A stretch of DNA of 64,000 nt from CAVPMW01 sp963706515 (GCA_963706515.1 CAVPMW010000018.1:176511-240510), one strand, 5' to 3'. Numbered from the stretch's first letter, positions 25,640 to 35,155 are shown. Numbers and translations: made by a program. The notes: generated by a model from the letters alone, not told the origin.

Positions 25640-26215
25640 TTATTCCTTCAAAACCGGGTATTCTTCGACCGGGGAGGGTCCTTCATCCAGGTTCAATGGC
25701 GGCAGCTCCTGGAGGGTATTCATGCCGAAGTATTGCAGGAATTCAGGAGTGGTGCTGTACAAGATCGGTCGTCCCGGCGCTTCAGCTCTACCGACTTCCT
25801 GGATCAAGCCTTTGCTGAGCAAGCTTTTCAATACACCATCGCTGTTCACGCCGCGGATGGCGTCGATCTGGGGCCGTGTAACCGGCTGCTGGTAAGAGAT
25901 GATCGCCAGAGTCTCCAGGCCGGCGCGGCTGAGCCGGCTGGTCGCTTCAAGTCCAAGGAACTTCTCAATCAGCGGCGCGGTATCGGCAGCTGTCGTAAGC
26001 TGAACCCTGCCCAGGTGGCGCTGCAGGCGCAATCCGCGCACCTGGGAATCAGCCAGGTACAGCGCTTCTAGCTCCGCCAGTCCCTGCACAACCTCGCTGA
26101 TACTCAAATCGAGTGCACCAGCCAGCTGGTCCGGGGAAATCGCACCGGGAGCAACAAATAAGAGCGCTTCCAATCGTGCAAGGAGGCCGGTCTCGGTCGA
26201 AAAGGTGCTCATCAT
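25640..26215 (-). CDS. scpB: Segregation and condensation protein B
   Basis: A 191-residue winged-helix protein that binds ScpA and SMC in the condensin complex. Family text: LLARLEALLFVAPGAISPDQLAGAL at the N-terminus, TAADTAPLIEKFLGLEATSRLSRAGLETLAIISYQQPVTR and IRGVNSDGVLKSLLSKGLIQEVGR. The start is one of the two adjacent Met codons at 26215/26212. No scpA gene is in the window. It is followed at 5 bases by rluB. Confidence 0.95.
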   Translation of the reverse strand: MMSTFSTETGLLARLEALLFVAPGAISPDQLAGALDLSISEVVQGLAELEALYLADSQVRGLRLQRHLGRVQLTTAADTAPLIEKFLGLEATSRLSRAGLETLAIISYQQPVTRPQIDAIRGVNSDGVLKSLLSKGLIQEVGRAEAPGRPILYSTTPEFLQYFGMNTLQELPPLNLDEGPSPVEEYPVLKE

Positions 26216-26256
26216 GCTATGATAAAATTCTCCCGTCGTATTGATTGGCAAATGAC

Positions 26257-26286
26257 TTGCATATCTTATGACTCAGCTAATATAAT
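26257..26286 (+). promoter_or_regulatory. Promoter of the 26317 lipoprotein gene
   Basis: TTGCAT (26257-26262), 18 bases, perfect TATAAT (26281-26286). Expected start near 26293, leaving 24 bases with TTGGAGAAG. Confidence 0.7.
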
Positions 26287-26316
26287 AGACCGCTCGTAAA
26301 GCATTTGGAGAAGATA

Positions 26317-26898
26317 ATGAACTCGAAACACAGAAATTTGTGGCTGCTGACCCTCGTCAGTGTGCTCCTGGCAAGCAGTCTTGCTTGCAACTTATTTAGC
26401 CACCGTTTGAGTATTCCAAAACCTACCGAGACCGTCCCGGTAACGACGGAAGCTGCCCAAGATTTGGAAAATAATCTGCAATCGGGCCTCGACAATTTCC
26501 AATCGAACGGAGAGCTTACCTTTTCGATCACCGAAGCAGAATTGACCTCATTGATTGCACTAAAACTTAAAGAACAGCCGGATATCCCGATCAAGGACCC
26601 CCAGGTTTATTTGAGAGATGGCAAAATCCAGTTCGCTGCAACCGCAGACCAGGGCAATATCAGCATGCCATTGGAAGTTCTCATCGCTCTGGGTGTCGAC
26701 GCTCAGGGGATGCCCACTTACCAGTTCCTGTCGGCTAAAGTTGGACCGTTTCCTTTACCCGATACGATGATTGCCCAACTTTCAGCGCAAATCGACCAAA
26801 TTCTCTCCGCGCAGCTGCTTGCCGCAAATGCACCCGTTGTCTTGGAAAGCATCACGATAGCCGACGGAGTATTATCGATCAAAGGTCATCGACGGTAA
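26317..26898 (+). CDS. Lipoprotein of unknown function
   Basis: A 193-residue lipoprotein. The signal LVSVLLASSLAC puts the lipidated cysteine at 24. The rest is a beta-rich domain with FSITEAELTSLIALKL, LRDGKIQFAATA and ITIADGVLSIKG. This order of segments resembles DUF2993/LmeA-like lipid-binding proteins, but the match is weak. The start at 26317 follows a clear TTGGAGAAG. The next lipoprotein gene begins 25 bases downstream. Confidence 0.75.
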   Translation: MNSKHRNLWLLTLVSVLLASSLACNLFSHRLSIPKPTETVPVTTEAAQDLENNLQSGLDNFQSNGELTFSITEAELTSLIALKLKEQPDIPIKDPQVYLRDGKIQFAATADQGNISMPLEVLIALGVDAQGMPTYQFLSAKVGPFPLPDTMIAQLSAQIDQILSAQLLAANAPVVLESITIADGVLSIKGHRR

Positions 26899-26923
26899 GC
26901 CTCCGCTGCTTTCCAGGTCCGAG

Positions 26924-28546
26924 ATGCGATTATACCACCCTCGCCATGGGTTATCCCTGCCCCCGCTTTTGTTAATATTGGCTGGCTGGCTGGTTAGCTG
27001 TACCGCACCTCAGGCGACCCAGCCACTGCTCACGGTGCGCGTGCAGGCCGACGGACAGACCCAGGAGGTACATTTACCCGCCGGGAGCACCGTCCAGCAG
27101 GCGCTGGATACCGCGGGTATAAACTTGGGCTCACTGGATCGCATCGATCCCGCAGCTTACACGATTCTGGGCAAAGATGGCAGAGTCAAGGTTACCCGGG
27201 TTACTGAAGAGTATGAAGCCATCCAGGTTGTTGTGCCGTTCGAGCGCCAGACTCTGCGCAATAAATCCCTGCCCCTGGGTAAAGAGAACGAGGTTTACCT
27301 GCAGAATGGCAAAAACGGCTTGCAAGAAATAACTTACCGCAAAGTCTACGAAGATGGCAAAGAAGTCTCCAACAATCCCATCAAGACCGTCATGCTCAAT
27401 GAGCCAGTGCCGGAAATCGTCATGGTCGGGATCCAAACCCCATTTGTCCCGGCGGCAATTCCGGGACGGATGGTCTATATCAGGGACGGAAATGCCTGGA
27501 TGATCGAGGAGAATACTGCCAACCGCCAGGCAATCATCACGACGGGCGACCTCGATGGGCGCATCCTGGCGCTTTCAGATGATAAAAACTGGCTGCTCTA
27601 TACCCGCCGGGCAGAGGACCCGAGCCAGATCAATACTTTGTGGGCGAAGAATATCAGCGATAAAGAGAGCAAAGCCGTCGATCTGAAAGTAAGCAATGTC
27701 ATCCAATTCGCAGACTGGGTCCCCGGGTCGGACTCCAAGGTTGTATTTTCAACCGTAGAGCCGCGCGAGACTGCCCCAGGCTGGCAGGCGAACAATGACC
27801 TCAATGTGCTCACTTTCAGTCAAAGCGGTTGGACGTCCAAATGGGACGTGATCCTCGAAGCCAATTCGGGCGGAGTTTACGGGTGGTGGGGGTCGACCTT
27901 TGCCTGGTCGCCGGATCAAAAGACCCTGGCTATGGCCCGTCCGGATGGCATCCAGATCGTTAACTTCCTGGACGGGGCGACAGCCCCTCTGGTTGACACG
28001 ATCCCCTTGCAGACCCGGGGCGATTGGGCCTGGGTGCCAGGCATCTCCTGGGCTCCGGACGGTAAGATCATCTACACCGTCGACCACGTGCCTCCACCCG
28101 GCTCCCTCACCCCAGAAGAATCACCCTTGTTCGACCTGTCGGCCGTGCCCCTGGAAGGCAGCCCGCCGATCCACATCGTACCCCAGACTGGGATGTTCAC
28201 TTACCCCCTGGTTTCACCGAACCAGGTGCAGCCGGATGGCAGCCTGGGTTACCAGGTAGCCTACCTTCAAGCCTCGTTTCCCACTCAGAGCGAAACCAGC
28301 CGCTACCGCCTGGGTGTGATGGATCAGGACGGCTCTAACCGCCAGCTGCTCTTTCCGCCGGTTGGCGAAAGCGGGATCACTCCCCAGGGGAACTGGGGCG
28401 CTTGGTCACCGGGACCGATGCCGGAAGGTGGTCAATACGCTCTGGCGGTGGTCTATGAAGGGAACTTATGGCTGGTAGACACCGTCACCGGCCAACGACA
28501 GCAGGTCACCGGCGATGGATTAACCAGCCGGATCATCTGGAAATAA
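26924..28546 (+). CDS. Lipoprotein with DUF348/G5-like region and beta-propeller
   Basis: A 540-residue lipoprotein (LLLILAGWLVSC, Cys near 26). Residues about 35-90 form a DUF348/ubiquitin-like unit (VHLPAGSTVQQALDTAGI), as in YabE and resuscitation-promoting factors. About 95-175 resembles a G5 domain (VVVPFERQTLRNKSLPLG). The remainder is a TolB/WD40-like propeller (GRMVYIRDGNAWMIE, FAWSPDQKTLAMARPDG, ISWAPDGKIIY). It probably binds cell-wall glycans or surface proteins. No catalytic domain is attached. It is likely co-transcribed with the preceding lipoprotein gene. Confidence 0.75.
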   Translation: MRLYHPRHGLSLPPLLLILAGWLVSCTAPQATQPLLTVRVQADGQTQEVHLPAGSTVQQALDTAGINLGSLDRIDPAAYTILGKDGRVKVTRVTEEYEAIQVVVPFERQTLRNKSLPLGKENEVYLQNGKNGLQEITYRKVYEDGKEVSNNPIKTVMLNEPVPEIVMVGIQTPFVPAAIPGRMVYIRDGNAWMIEENTANRQAIITTGDLDGRILALSDDKNWLLYTRRAEDPSQINTLWAKNISDKESKAVDLKVSNVIQFADWVPGSDSKVVFSTVEPRETAPGWQANNDLNVLTFSQSGWTSKWDVILEANSGGVYGWWGSTFAWSPDQKTLAMARPDGIQIVNFLDGATAPLVDTIPLQTRGDWAWVPGISWAPDGKIIYTVDHVPPPGSLTPEESPLFDLSAVPLEGSPPIHIVPQTGMFTYPLVSPNQVQPDGSLGYQVAYLQASFPTQSETSRYRLGVMDQDGSNRQLLFPPVGESGITPQGNWGAWSPGPMPEGGQYALAVVYEGNLWLVDTVTGQRQQVTGDGLTSRIIWK

Positions 28547-28571
28547 TCGAAACAGGAGGGAGTACAACTTG

Positions 28572-29531
28572 ATGCGCGTACTAGTCACTGGAGCAGCTGG
28601 ATTTCTTGGATCTCACCTTTGCGACCGCTTGCTGGCAGAAGGACATTCTGTGGTGGGGATGGATAATTTTATTACCGGCAGTCCTGAGAACCTGGCTCAT
28701 CTCTCCGGGCATCCCGGGTTTGCATTTATTCGCCATGACGTCTCAAATTTCATCTTCGTCCCAGGGAGCGTGGATGCGGTCCTCCATTTTGCTTCCCCCG
28801 CCAGTCCAAACCCGGCTTCCCCATTTGGATATGTGAACTTACCGATCCAGACCATGAAAGCCGGCGCCCTGGGAACGCACAACACGCTTGGGGTGGCACA
28901 CGCCCACCGGGCTTGCTTCTTACTCGCCTCAACCAGTGAGATTTACGGCGACCCGCTGGAGCACCCACAAAAAGAAACCTATTGGGGGCACGTCGATCCC
29001 ATCGGGACACGCTCCGTATACGACGAAGCCAAACGATTTGCCGAAGCTCTGACCATGGCTTATCACCGCTTTCACGGTGTCGATACTCGGATTGTGCGCA
29101 TTTTTAACACTTTCGGACCTCGCATGCACCTGGAAGATGGGCGAGCAGTGCCAAATTTCTTGCGCCAGGCGTTGGCTGGCGAGCCATTGACTATCTACGG
29201 CGACGGTTCGCAAACCCGCAGCTTTTGCTACGTGGAGGATCTCATTGATGGGATATACCGCCTGCTGATCTCGGATGAACACGAACCGGTGAACATCGGC
29301 AACCCCGTCGAAACTTCGATCCTCGAATTCGCCTGCACGATCAACGAGCTGACCGGCAACAAGGCTGGGATTATCTATCGCGAGGGGCTGCGCGGCGAAG
29401 GCGATCCCCAGCGCCGCCAGCCGGATATCACGCGTGCTCAGCAGATTTTGGATTGGCAGCCGAAGATAGGCTTGGAAGAGGGACTTCGCCGCACTATCCC
29501 GTACTTCAAGGAGAAGCTGGGATTAACGTAG
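28572..29531 (+). CDS. NAD-dependent sugar epimerase/dehydratase, UDP-glucuronate decarboxylase-like
   Basis: A 319-residue extended short-chain dehydrogenase. The NAD loop VTGAAGFLGSHLCDRL, the serine of STSEIYGDP, the YxxxK pair in YDEAKR (near 148) and IFNTFGPRM are all present. The wording is closest to UDP-glucuronate decarboxylases (UDP-xylose synthases). The ATG at 28572 follows AGGAGGG by 11 bases. The GtrA gene overlaps its last codons, which suggests a shared role in making or moving cell-surface sugars. Confidence 0.88.
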   Translation: MRVLVTGAAGFLGSHLCDRLLAEGHSVVGMDNFITGSPENLAHLSGHPGFAFIRHDVSNFIFVPGSVDAVLHFASPASPNPASPFGYVNLPIQTMKAGALGTHNTLGVAHAHRACFLLASTSEIYGDPLEHPQKETYWGHVDPIGTRSVYDEAKRFAEALTMAYHRFHGVDTRIVRIFNTFGPRMHLEDGRAVPNFLRQALAGEPLTIYGDGSQTRSFCYVEDLIDGIYRLLISDEHEPVNIGNPVETSILEFACTINELTGNKAGIIYREGLRGEGDPQRRQPDITRAQQILDWQPKIGLEEGLRRTIPYFKEKLGLT

Positions 29532-29992
29532 CAACTTTTTTCACCAATCCGGTCGAACGGACCCGCTTCCTCCGTTTCATTGCTGTCGGCGCATTCGGCT
29601 TCGTGGTTGACATCGGTACGTTCACTGTGCTGCGCCGTGTCTTCGCGATTAATGAGAATATCGCGCAAACAATATCGTTCACAGCCGCGATCATCAGCAA
29701 CTTTACCTGGAACCGGTATTGGACCTACCCGGATTCACGGACGAAGAAGATCGGCAAGCAGATTCTCCTGTTCGCATTGATCAGCATCATCGGTTGGCTG
29801 ATCCGCACGCCAATCTTCAATATTATGGACCCCATCTATACCCATATATTGGCGTATTTTGGGTTTCCGCCGGGGAATATGGCTCTCCAGGCAACCCTGG
29901 CTGAATACCTGGCATTAATGACCGCCATCGGCGTGGTGCTGTTTTGGAATTTTTTCATTAACCGGTTTTGGACGTATAATGATGTCAAGTAA
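29522..29992 (+). CDS. GtrA family membrane protein
   Basis: About 156 residues with four hydrophobic segments. FLRFIAVGAFGFVVDIGTF at the N-terminus, AAIISNFTWNRYWTYPD and FWNFFINRFWTYND are typical of GtrA, thought to move undecaprenyl-phosphate-linked sugars across the membrane. The frame is open from a TTG at 29453, but conservation begins only near 29530. The codon with the best ribosome binding site (AAGGAG, 8 bases) is ATT at 29522, so a rare ATT start is possible. It overlaps the epimerase stop. Confidence 0.82.
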   Translation: MNVATFFTNPVERTRFLRFIAVGAFGFVVDIGTFTVLRRVFAINENIAQTISFTAAIISNFTWNRYWTYPDSRTKKIGKQILLFALISIIGWLIRTPIFNIMDPIYTHILAYFGFPPGNMALQATLAEYLALMTAIGVVLFWNFFINRFWTYNDVK

Positions 29993-30034
29993 TAGCGAAT
30001 GATTCAAATCTGATTCGTGTAGATTGTTTAAAAA

Positions 30035-30412
30035 ATGGGCCAAGCAGGACAAATATTGCCAATTTATACAACAAACGGAGAAGTGAGAGCTCTCTATTCC
30101 CCTCCTTTCCTCTACGATTGCCAGGGTGAGTGGATTGGTTGGGTCACATCCGAGCGGGACGTTTACTCCGTCCATGGCAATTACGTTGGGAAGCTGAATA
30201 ATGATGCGCGGATCACCCGCCCGCGCACGTACGATTACAGCAACCCTCAGGTAGAACCGCCCACGGACGTGCCCCATATATCGCCTCCCGCTCACTTCCC
30301 CTTGCCTCCCATGCTGCCCGACCTGACCTATAACCTGGTGGATGTATTAGAAGAGGCTCCCGATCTCCTGCCGACCAGCGATTGCGACGACCTGCGGCAG
30401 GATATGGACTGA
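30035..30412 (+). CDS. Small hypothetical protein, 4-fold-beta-flower-like
   Basis: A 125-residue protein. Its first 70 residues are made of short beta-strands with repeated G-x-W/V-x patterns: IYTTNGEVRALY, LYDCQGEWIGWV, DVYSVHGNYVGKL. This resembles the 4-fold beta flower family, of unknown function. The C-terminal third is Pro-rich and acidic. No ribosome binding site is evident. The thioesterase gene starts 3 bases after its stop. Confidence 0.6.
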   Translation: MGQAGQILPIYTTNGEVRALYSPPFLYDCQGEWIGWVTSERDVYSVHGNYVGKLNNDARITRPRTYDYSNPQVEPPTDVPHISPPAHFPLPPMLPDLTYNLVDVLEEAPDLLPTSDCDDLRQDMD

Positions 30413-30415
30413 TTA

Positions 30416-30895
30416 ATGAGTGAGGTCCCATCGGCGAAGCCGGTCAGCGCCTCTCGCGTGACCCTGGCTCAGCTCATGCAGCCAGAACACGCTAACAACC
30501 AGGGAAACGTTCACGGCGGGGTAGTAATGAAGCTGGTCGATGAGGCCGGCGCGCTGGCTTGCATGCGCCACGCCCAACGGCGGGTGGTAACTGTGGCAGT
30601 CGACCAGATGACTTTCAGCCAGCCCATCCGGTTAGGTGATCTGGTAACGCTCACTGCTGAAGTCAGCTATGCAGGGCGCACCTCGATCGAAGCCGAGGTG
30701 CAGGTTACCGCAGAAAATCCAATCACGGGAGAATGCACCCACACGAATACGGCTTATGTCGTCTATGTCGCCCTGGATGAGGATGGGAATCCAACGCCTG
30801 TGCCAGCGATAATCCCAGAGAACGATCCGGAGCGACGAAGAATGGAGGCTGGCAAAGCTCGCCAGACCTATCGCCTGGCTCAGAACCGCCCCTGA
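30416..30895 (+). CDS. Acyl-CoA thioesterase, hot-dog fold
   Basis: A 159-residue single hot-dog thioesterase of the YciA/BACH group. The catalytic segment NNQGNVHGGVVMKLVDEAGA and the following CMRHAQRRVVTVAVDQMTF are well conserved; ITGECTHTNTAYVVYVALD is the C-terminal strand. It hydrolyses acyl-CoA esters; chain length cannot be predicted. It follows the preceding small gene by 3 bases, so translation is probably coupled. Confidence 0.9.
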   Translation: MSEVPSAKPVSASRVTLAQLMQPEHANNQGNVHGGVVMKLVDEAGALACMRHAQRRVVTVAVDQMTFSQPIRLGDLVTLTAEVSYAGRTSIEAEVQVTAENPITGECTHTNTAYVVYVALDEDGNPTPVPAIIPENDPERRRMEAGKARQTYRLAQNRP

Positions 30896-30923
30896 GGCGA
30901 ATCTGCCAGTATCGAACCCACAG

Positions 30924-32127
30924 ATGACCATGGATAGCGAGATTTCTTCCACTCCCTCACAAACCCCAGACCCAGGCGAGTCCGGCAGTAGCGTCCGTTC
31001 ACTGCGCGAGCTCATCGACCGGGTATCTGGGAAAGGGTACCGGGCTGAGCAAGGTCAAGAAGATGCCGGTCTGGCAGAATACCTGCCGTTTCCATTCCTG
31101 GCATTGGTCGGGCAGCGTGAGATGAAACTGGCACTGCTGATTTCGTTAATCAACCCTGCTGTAGGCGGGGTTTTGCTGGTAGGTCCACGCGGCACTGGTA
31201 AAACCACCGCAGTGCGCAGCCTGGTCGATTTATTACCCCTGGTGCCGCGCAGCCTGTGCTTTTATGGCTGCCTGCCGGAAGACGTCGAAACCGGGGGGAT
31301 CGATGCAATCTGCCCGGACTGCGCTCGCAAATATGCTGAAGGAGAACCGCTGGCGCAGCCTGACCGGGCGCGCCTGGTCGAGCTGCCTTTGAATGCCCGC
31401 CTGGAAGACGTGGTCGGTGGGATCGACGAGCGGGCGGCGACCCACGAGCGCCTGCGTCTGCGCCGCGGAATCCTGGCTCAGTCCGACCGGAATCTGCTCT
31501 ACGTCGATGAGGTGAATCTCCTGCCGGATGAAATCATCAACTCAATCCTGGATGCAGCCACCCAGGGCTTGTATACCGTCCGCCGCGGGCCGATCTCCGC
31601 TACGTACCGGGCGCGCTTTACTTTGATCGGGTCGATGAATCCCGAAGAAGGCAACCTGCGCCCCCAAATTATGGACCGTTTTAGCTTGAAGGTCATCTTA
31701 CGCGGCCTGGCTGATCCAGACGAGCGCCTGGAAGCTTACCGCAGAGTGAGCTCATATTTACAGAAGCCGCGCCAGGTAATCTCCGCCTATGCAGATGAGA
31801 CTGCTTTTATGCAAAATGAGATCCAAAACGCCAGGGATCTCCTTCCCCAGGTCGAGCTTCCTGAAGAAGTTGCGCGCTGCGGTCTGGAGTATGTTCAGCG
31901 TATGGGCATCGATTCGCTGCGCGCTCGAAATAACCCTGTTCGAGGCCGCCCGCGTGTATACTGCTGCAGATGGGCGTGCTGTGGTGTCCGCCGAAGACCT
32001 GCAGCAGGTCGCTCCCATGGCGCTGCGTTTGCGCCGGTCACCCTTTATAACCGATTATTTCAACCGCCAATACAACGAAGAGCAGGAGATCGCCAGCCTG
32101 CTCGGCAGCCCCTCCCAGCCGGAGTAA
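30924..32127 (+). CDS. Magnesium chelatase ChlI-like AAA+ ATPase (frameshifted)
   Basis: An AAA+ ATPase of the ChlI/BchI type. Walker A is LVGPRGTGKTTAVRSL (near 90), with the ChlI insertion containing the cysteines of CPDCARKY. The clamp PLNARLEDVVGGID, Walker B NLLYVDEVNLLPDEI and sensor 1 GSMNPEEG follow. After about 31924 the lid continues in another frame as LEITLFEAARVYTAADGRAVVS up to 32127; one base shift restores about 401 residues. No chelatase D or H subunit or chlorophyll gene is nearby, so a photosynthetic role is not implied; many non-photosynthetic bacteria have such ATPases for metal insertion. Confidence 0.85.
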
Positions 32128-32138
32128 AACATTTTTCG

Positions 32139-32171
32139 GACTTTTCTCTTTCAACTGCATAACTCCTATGA
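32139..32171. repeat. Relic of the GGACTTACGCA repeat
   Basis: GGACTT near 32139 and TTTCAACTGCATAACTCCTAT match 2023-2044 (CCTTCAACTGCGTAACTCCTAT) with few changes. It sits directly before the ribosome binding site of the next gene. Confidence 0.4.
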
Positions 32172-32181
32172 GGTGATATTT

Positions 32182-33182
32182 ATGAGTCCAATGAACCCGC
32201 TAACCCATCGCCAGCGCATCGAAGCCTGCCTGTCTGGCGCTAAACCCGACCGAGTACCGGTTGCTCTCTGGCGCCATTTTCCGGTCGATGACCAGAGCCC
32301 GGATGGCCTGGCAGCCGCAATTTTGGCTTTCCAGAATACCTTCGATTTTGACCTGGTAAAAGTGACTCCCTCCTCATCTTACTGCCTGCGCGATTGGGGA
32401 GTGCAGGATGAATGGCACGGTTCAAGTGAAGGCACGCGCGATTACACCGTGCATGTGATCGACCAGCCGGATGATTGGACTCGCCTGGCAGAGCTCGATC
32501 CTCACACAGGGTTTTTGGGCGAGTCGCTGACCTGCCTGCGCTTGCTGGTTGCCGAGCTCAATCCGCATACTCCGGTCATCCAAACAATTTTCTCACCGTT
32601 AGCGCAGGCAAAGAATCTCCTCGGAAAAGACGACCTGCTGGTGCATGTGCGCCGCTATCCGGATGCCCTGCACCGTGGATTAAAACCATCGCGGCCACGA
32701 CCCGCGCATATATCGCCGCTGCACGCCAAACAGGCATCGACGGCGTTTTTTATGCTATCCAGCACGCCCAATATAACCTGTTGAGTGAAGAGGAATATCT
32801 AGAATTCGGTAAGCCCTATGATTTGCAGGTTTTAGAAGGGACCGCCGGTCTATGGCTGAATATGCTCCACCTGCACGGGGCAGACGTGATGTTCAACCTT
32901 GTCGCGGATTATCCGGTGCAAGTGCTGAACTGGCATGACCAGGAGACTCCGCCGTCGCTGGCAGACGGCTTGAGCTTATTCCCGAGCGTTGTATGCGGAG
33001 GTCTGAGCCGCGAAGAAGGGCTGGTGCTAAGCTCCCCGGTGCGCATATTGGGCGAGGCTAAGGACGCGATCCTGGAAACTGGTGGAAAACGGTTCATTTT
33101 AGGTACCGGCTGCGTGGTACCGATTACTGCGCCAGCAGGGAACCTGCACGCTGCGCGGCGCAGCGTCGATCTCAAGCCTTAA
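32182..33182 (+). CDS. Uroporphyrinogen decarboxylase-family protein (frameshifted)
   Basis: About 333 residues of the UroD superfamily. N-terminal HRQRIEACLSGAKPDRVPVALWRHF and DFDLVKVTPSSSY lie in the first frame; from about 32680 the protein goes on in another frame as IKTIAATTRAYIAAARQTGIDGVFYAIQHAQ, then LWLNMLHLHGADVMF and FILGTGCVVP. One shift joins them. The sequence is more like the methylcobamide:CoM methyltransferase/unknown UroD-like branch than true HemE, and other haem genes are absent. The start is the ATG at 32182, after GAGGTGAT. Confidence 0.85.
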
Positions 33183-33203
33183 GCTGAACCGCGCGAGCTG
33201 CTG

Positions 33204-33770
33204 ATGGGCGGGTTGAGAATAATAGCTGGGAAGGCGCGCGGCCGGCGGTTGCGAGGGGTCCCGGGTGATAAAACCCGGCCTATCACAGACCGGACCAAAG
33301 AGTCGTTGTTTAATATTATTGGAGCTGATATCAGCGGCGCCTCCTTCCTCGACCTGTTTGGGGGCACGGGAAGCGTCGGTATCGAAGCGCTCAGCCGCGG
33401 AGCAGAATTCGTGCGGTTCGTGGACGTTCAGCGGGAGGCTGTCGAGACGATCCGCTCCAATCTGGCCTTGACCGGATTGGGAGCCGGCTCACAGGTTTTC
33501 CGGAGCGATGCCTTCCAGTATTTACGGAAACCAGCCGACCGGGGTTTCGATTACATCTACATTGCCCCGCCTCAGTATAAAGAGTTCTGGCAGAAAATGC
33601 TCAAAACCGTGGATGCTCAACCGGGTTGGCTGGCTCCAGGAGGGTGGGTGATTGCCCAGATCCACCCGGTGGAGTACCAGTCCCTGGAATTAGAGCATCT
33701 GAAAGAGTTTGACCGCCGCAAATACGGGAGCACGGTGCTCGTGTTTTACGATATCCCAGATAACTCTTGA
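33204..33770 (+). CDS. rsmD: 16S rRNA (guanine966-N2)-methyltransferase RsmD
   Basis: A 188-residue SAM-dependent methyltransferase acting on 16S rRNA G966. Text: LRIIAGKARGRRLRGVPG, TRPITDRTKESLFNII, the SAM loop FLDLFGGTGSVGIEALSRGA and VDVQREAVETIRSNL. The catalytic motif IV, usually DPPY, reads APPQY (near 125), so the leading acidic residue is replaced by Ala. This variant should be compared with relatives before calling it inactive. It converges with the glycosyltransferase gene, one base apart. Confidence 0.9.
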   Translation: MGGLRIIAGKARGRRLRGVPGDKTRPITDRTKESLFNIIGADISGASFLDLFGGTGSVGIEALSRGAEFVRFVDVQREAVETIRSNLALTGLGAGSQVFRSDAFQYLRKPADRGFDYIYIAPPQYKEFWQKMLKTVDAQPGWLAPGGWVIAQIHPVEYQSLELEHLKEFDRRKYGSTVLVFYDIPDNS

Positions 33771-33771
33771 T

Positions 33772-35049
33772 CTACGCGATCGCATCAATAAATTTTCCCG
33801 GATCCTGGATATTTCCATCTTTTTCGTCCAAAACCTGGTCGTAGACCGACACGATCCGCCCGGCAATTTTTTCCCAGCTGTACTGGCGCGCGAACTCCGC
33901 GGCCTGGACGCCCATCCGCTGGCGCAGCTCATGATCGTTTAACAGCTCCGCCAGGCGATCTGCCAGAGCCTGGGGGTCGTCGACCGGCACCGTGAACCCG
34001 GTCTGCCCATCCTGAACCAGGAAGGCCAAACCACCCACCTGCGAAGCGACCACCGGCGTGCCGCACGCCATGGCTTCCAGGGCAACCATGCCAAAAGATT
34101 CATAATGGGAAGGTACCACCACCGCCTCTGCCGCCGAGTAGTAATACGGCAGGGAATCCTGGCTGCGTTGACCGATGAATGCCACCAGATCGTTCATGCC
34201 GTATTGGGCGCGCAGTGCCTGCAGGTGCGCCATCTCGGAATATTGCGTCTCATCATTGACCGTTGGATCACCTCCGATCACGGTCAAACAGACGGTAATA
34301 TTCTGACGGCGAAGTATGGACAGCGCCTCGAGCAAGATATCGATCCCCTTCAAGGGCTCAATTCTGCCCACAAACAGCAGCACGCGATCGCAGGGCTGAA
34401 CTCCAATAAACTCCCTGGCTTCGTCTACCGGGATGGGGTAAAAGTGGCTCAGGTCTACCCCCGGGGGGATGATAACCACTTTATGGGTGTCTGCCTGGTA
34501 GAGCCACTGCAGCTGCGCCAGCTCTGCCTGGGTAGCCGCGATGATCCGGTCTGCGATGCGCAGTACCTCGTACTCCCCTTGCAGGCGATACTCCCCTTCC
34601 AGCTCATCATTCTCGCGCGCCACCCGCTGCTTCATCAATCCCAATGTATGGAACATGTGGACCAGCGGTAAATCCCACAGCTCTTTCAGCGATTTGGCAG
34701 CGATTCCCGACATCCAATAGTGGCTGTGGATCAGGTCATAGCGCAGGTTTTTTTGAACGGCGAATTGGACCACTCCATCGACAAATTCAGGCAGATAGCT
34801 GGCTAAATCCTCCTTTGGCAGAGGGGTTTGCGGTCCAGCCGGAACGTGCACAACCCGGTTGCCATAACCCAGATCATGCAGGATGTGGGGGACGTGCTCG
34901 TCCTGCGAGCGAGTAAATACATCGACGTGGACGCCCAGGCGACCCAGGAAGCGGGTCAGATCGCGCACGTAGACATTCATCCCCCCGGTGTCTTTCCCCC
35001 CCAGGGTTGCTAATGGGCAGGTGTGGTAAGAAAGCATGGCAACGCGCAT
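33772..35049 (-). CDS. GT4-family glycosyltransferase, MshA-like
   Basis: A 425-residue retaining glycosyltransferase (GT-B fold). MLSYHTCPLATLGGKDTGGMNVYVRDL at the N-terminus resembles MshA and sucrose-phosphate synthases. IHSHYWMSG, the phosphate-binding FVGRIEPLKGIDILLEAL (near 225) and the C-terminal E-x7-E block SHYESFGMVALEAMACGTPVVAS are all present. It transfers a sugar from a nucleotide donor; acceptor unknown (inositol phosphate and lipids are possible). The ATG at 35049 is preferred; a GTG lies at 35070. Confidence 0.88.
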   Translation of the reverse strand: MRVAMLSYHTCPLATLGGKDTGGMNVYVRDLTRFLGRLGVHVDVFTRSQDEHVPHILHDLGYGNRVVHVPAGPQTPLPKEDLASYLPEFVDGVVQFAVQKNLRYDLIHSHYWMSGIAAKSLKELWDLPLVHMFHTLGLMKQRVARENDELEGEYRLQGEYEVLRIADRIIAATQAELAQLQWLYQADTHKVVIIPPGVDLSHFYPIPVDEAREFIGVQPCDRVLLFVGRIEPLKGIDILLEALSILRRQNITVCLTVIGGDPTVNDETQYSEMAHLQALRAQYGMNDLVAFIGQRSQDSLPYYYSAAEAVVVPSHYESFGMVALEAMACGTPVVASQVGGLAFLVQDGQTGFTVPVDDPQALADRLAELLNDHELRQRMGVQAAEFARQYSWEKIAGRIVSVYDQVLDEKDGNIQDPGKFIDAIA

Positions 35050-35112
35050 GGTCTGCCTCGAGGCTTCCACAGGGTGAACGCAACGCTCATCCTGTTATTT
35101 TCGTCGGTTTAC

Positions 35113-35121
35113 TGCTATAAT
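35113..35121 (+). promoter_or_regulatory. Extended -10 promoter of tRNA-Thr
   Basis: TGCTATAAT, with a possible -35 TGTTAT at 35093-35098 (17-base spacer). The tRNA begins 34 bases later. Confidence 0.6.
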
Positions 35122-35155
35122 CCCGCCCGTGATCTTGAAGGTCAGAACCGCGGGC

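Noticed and set aside
30924..32127. ChlI-like ATPase as evidence for photosynthesis
   Set aside because: No ChlD, ChlH or other chlorophyll gene is in the window, and such ATPases are widespread in non-photosynthetic bacteria.
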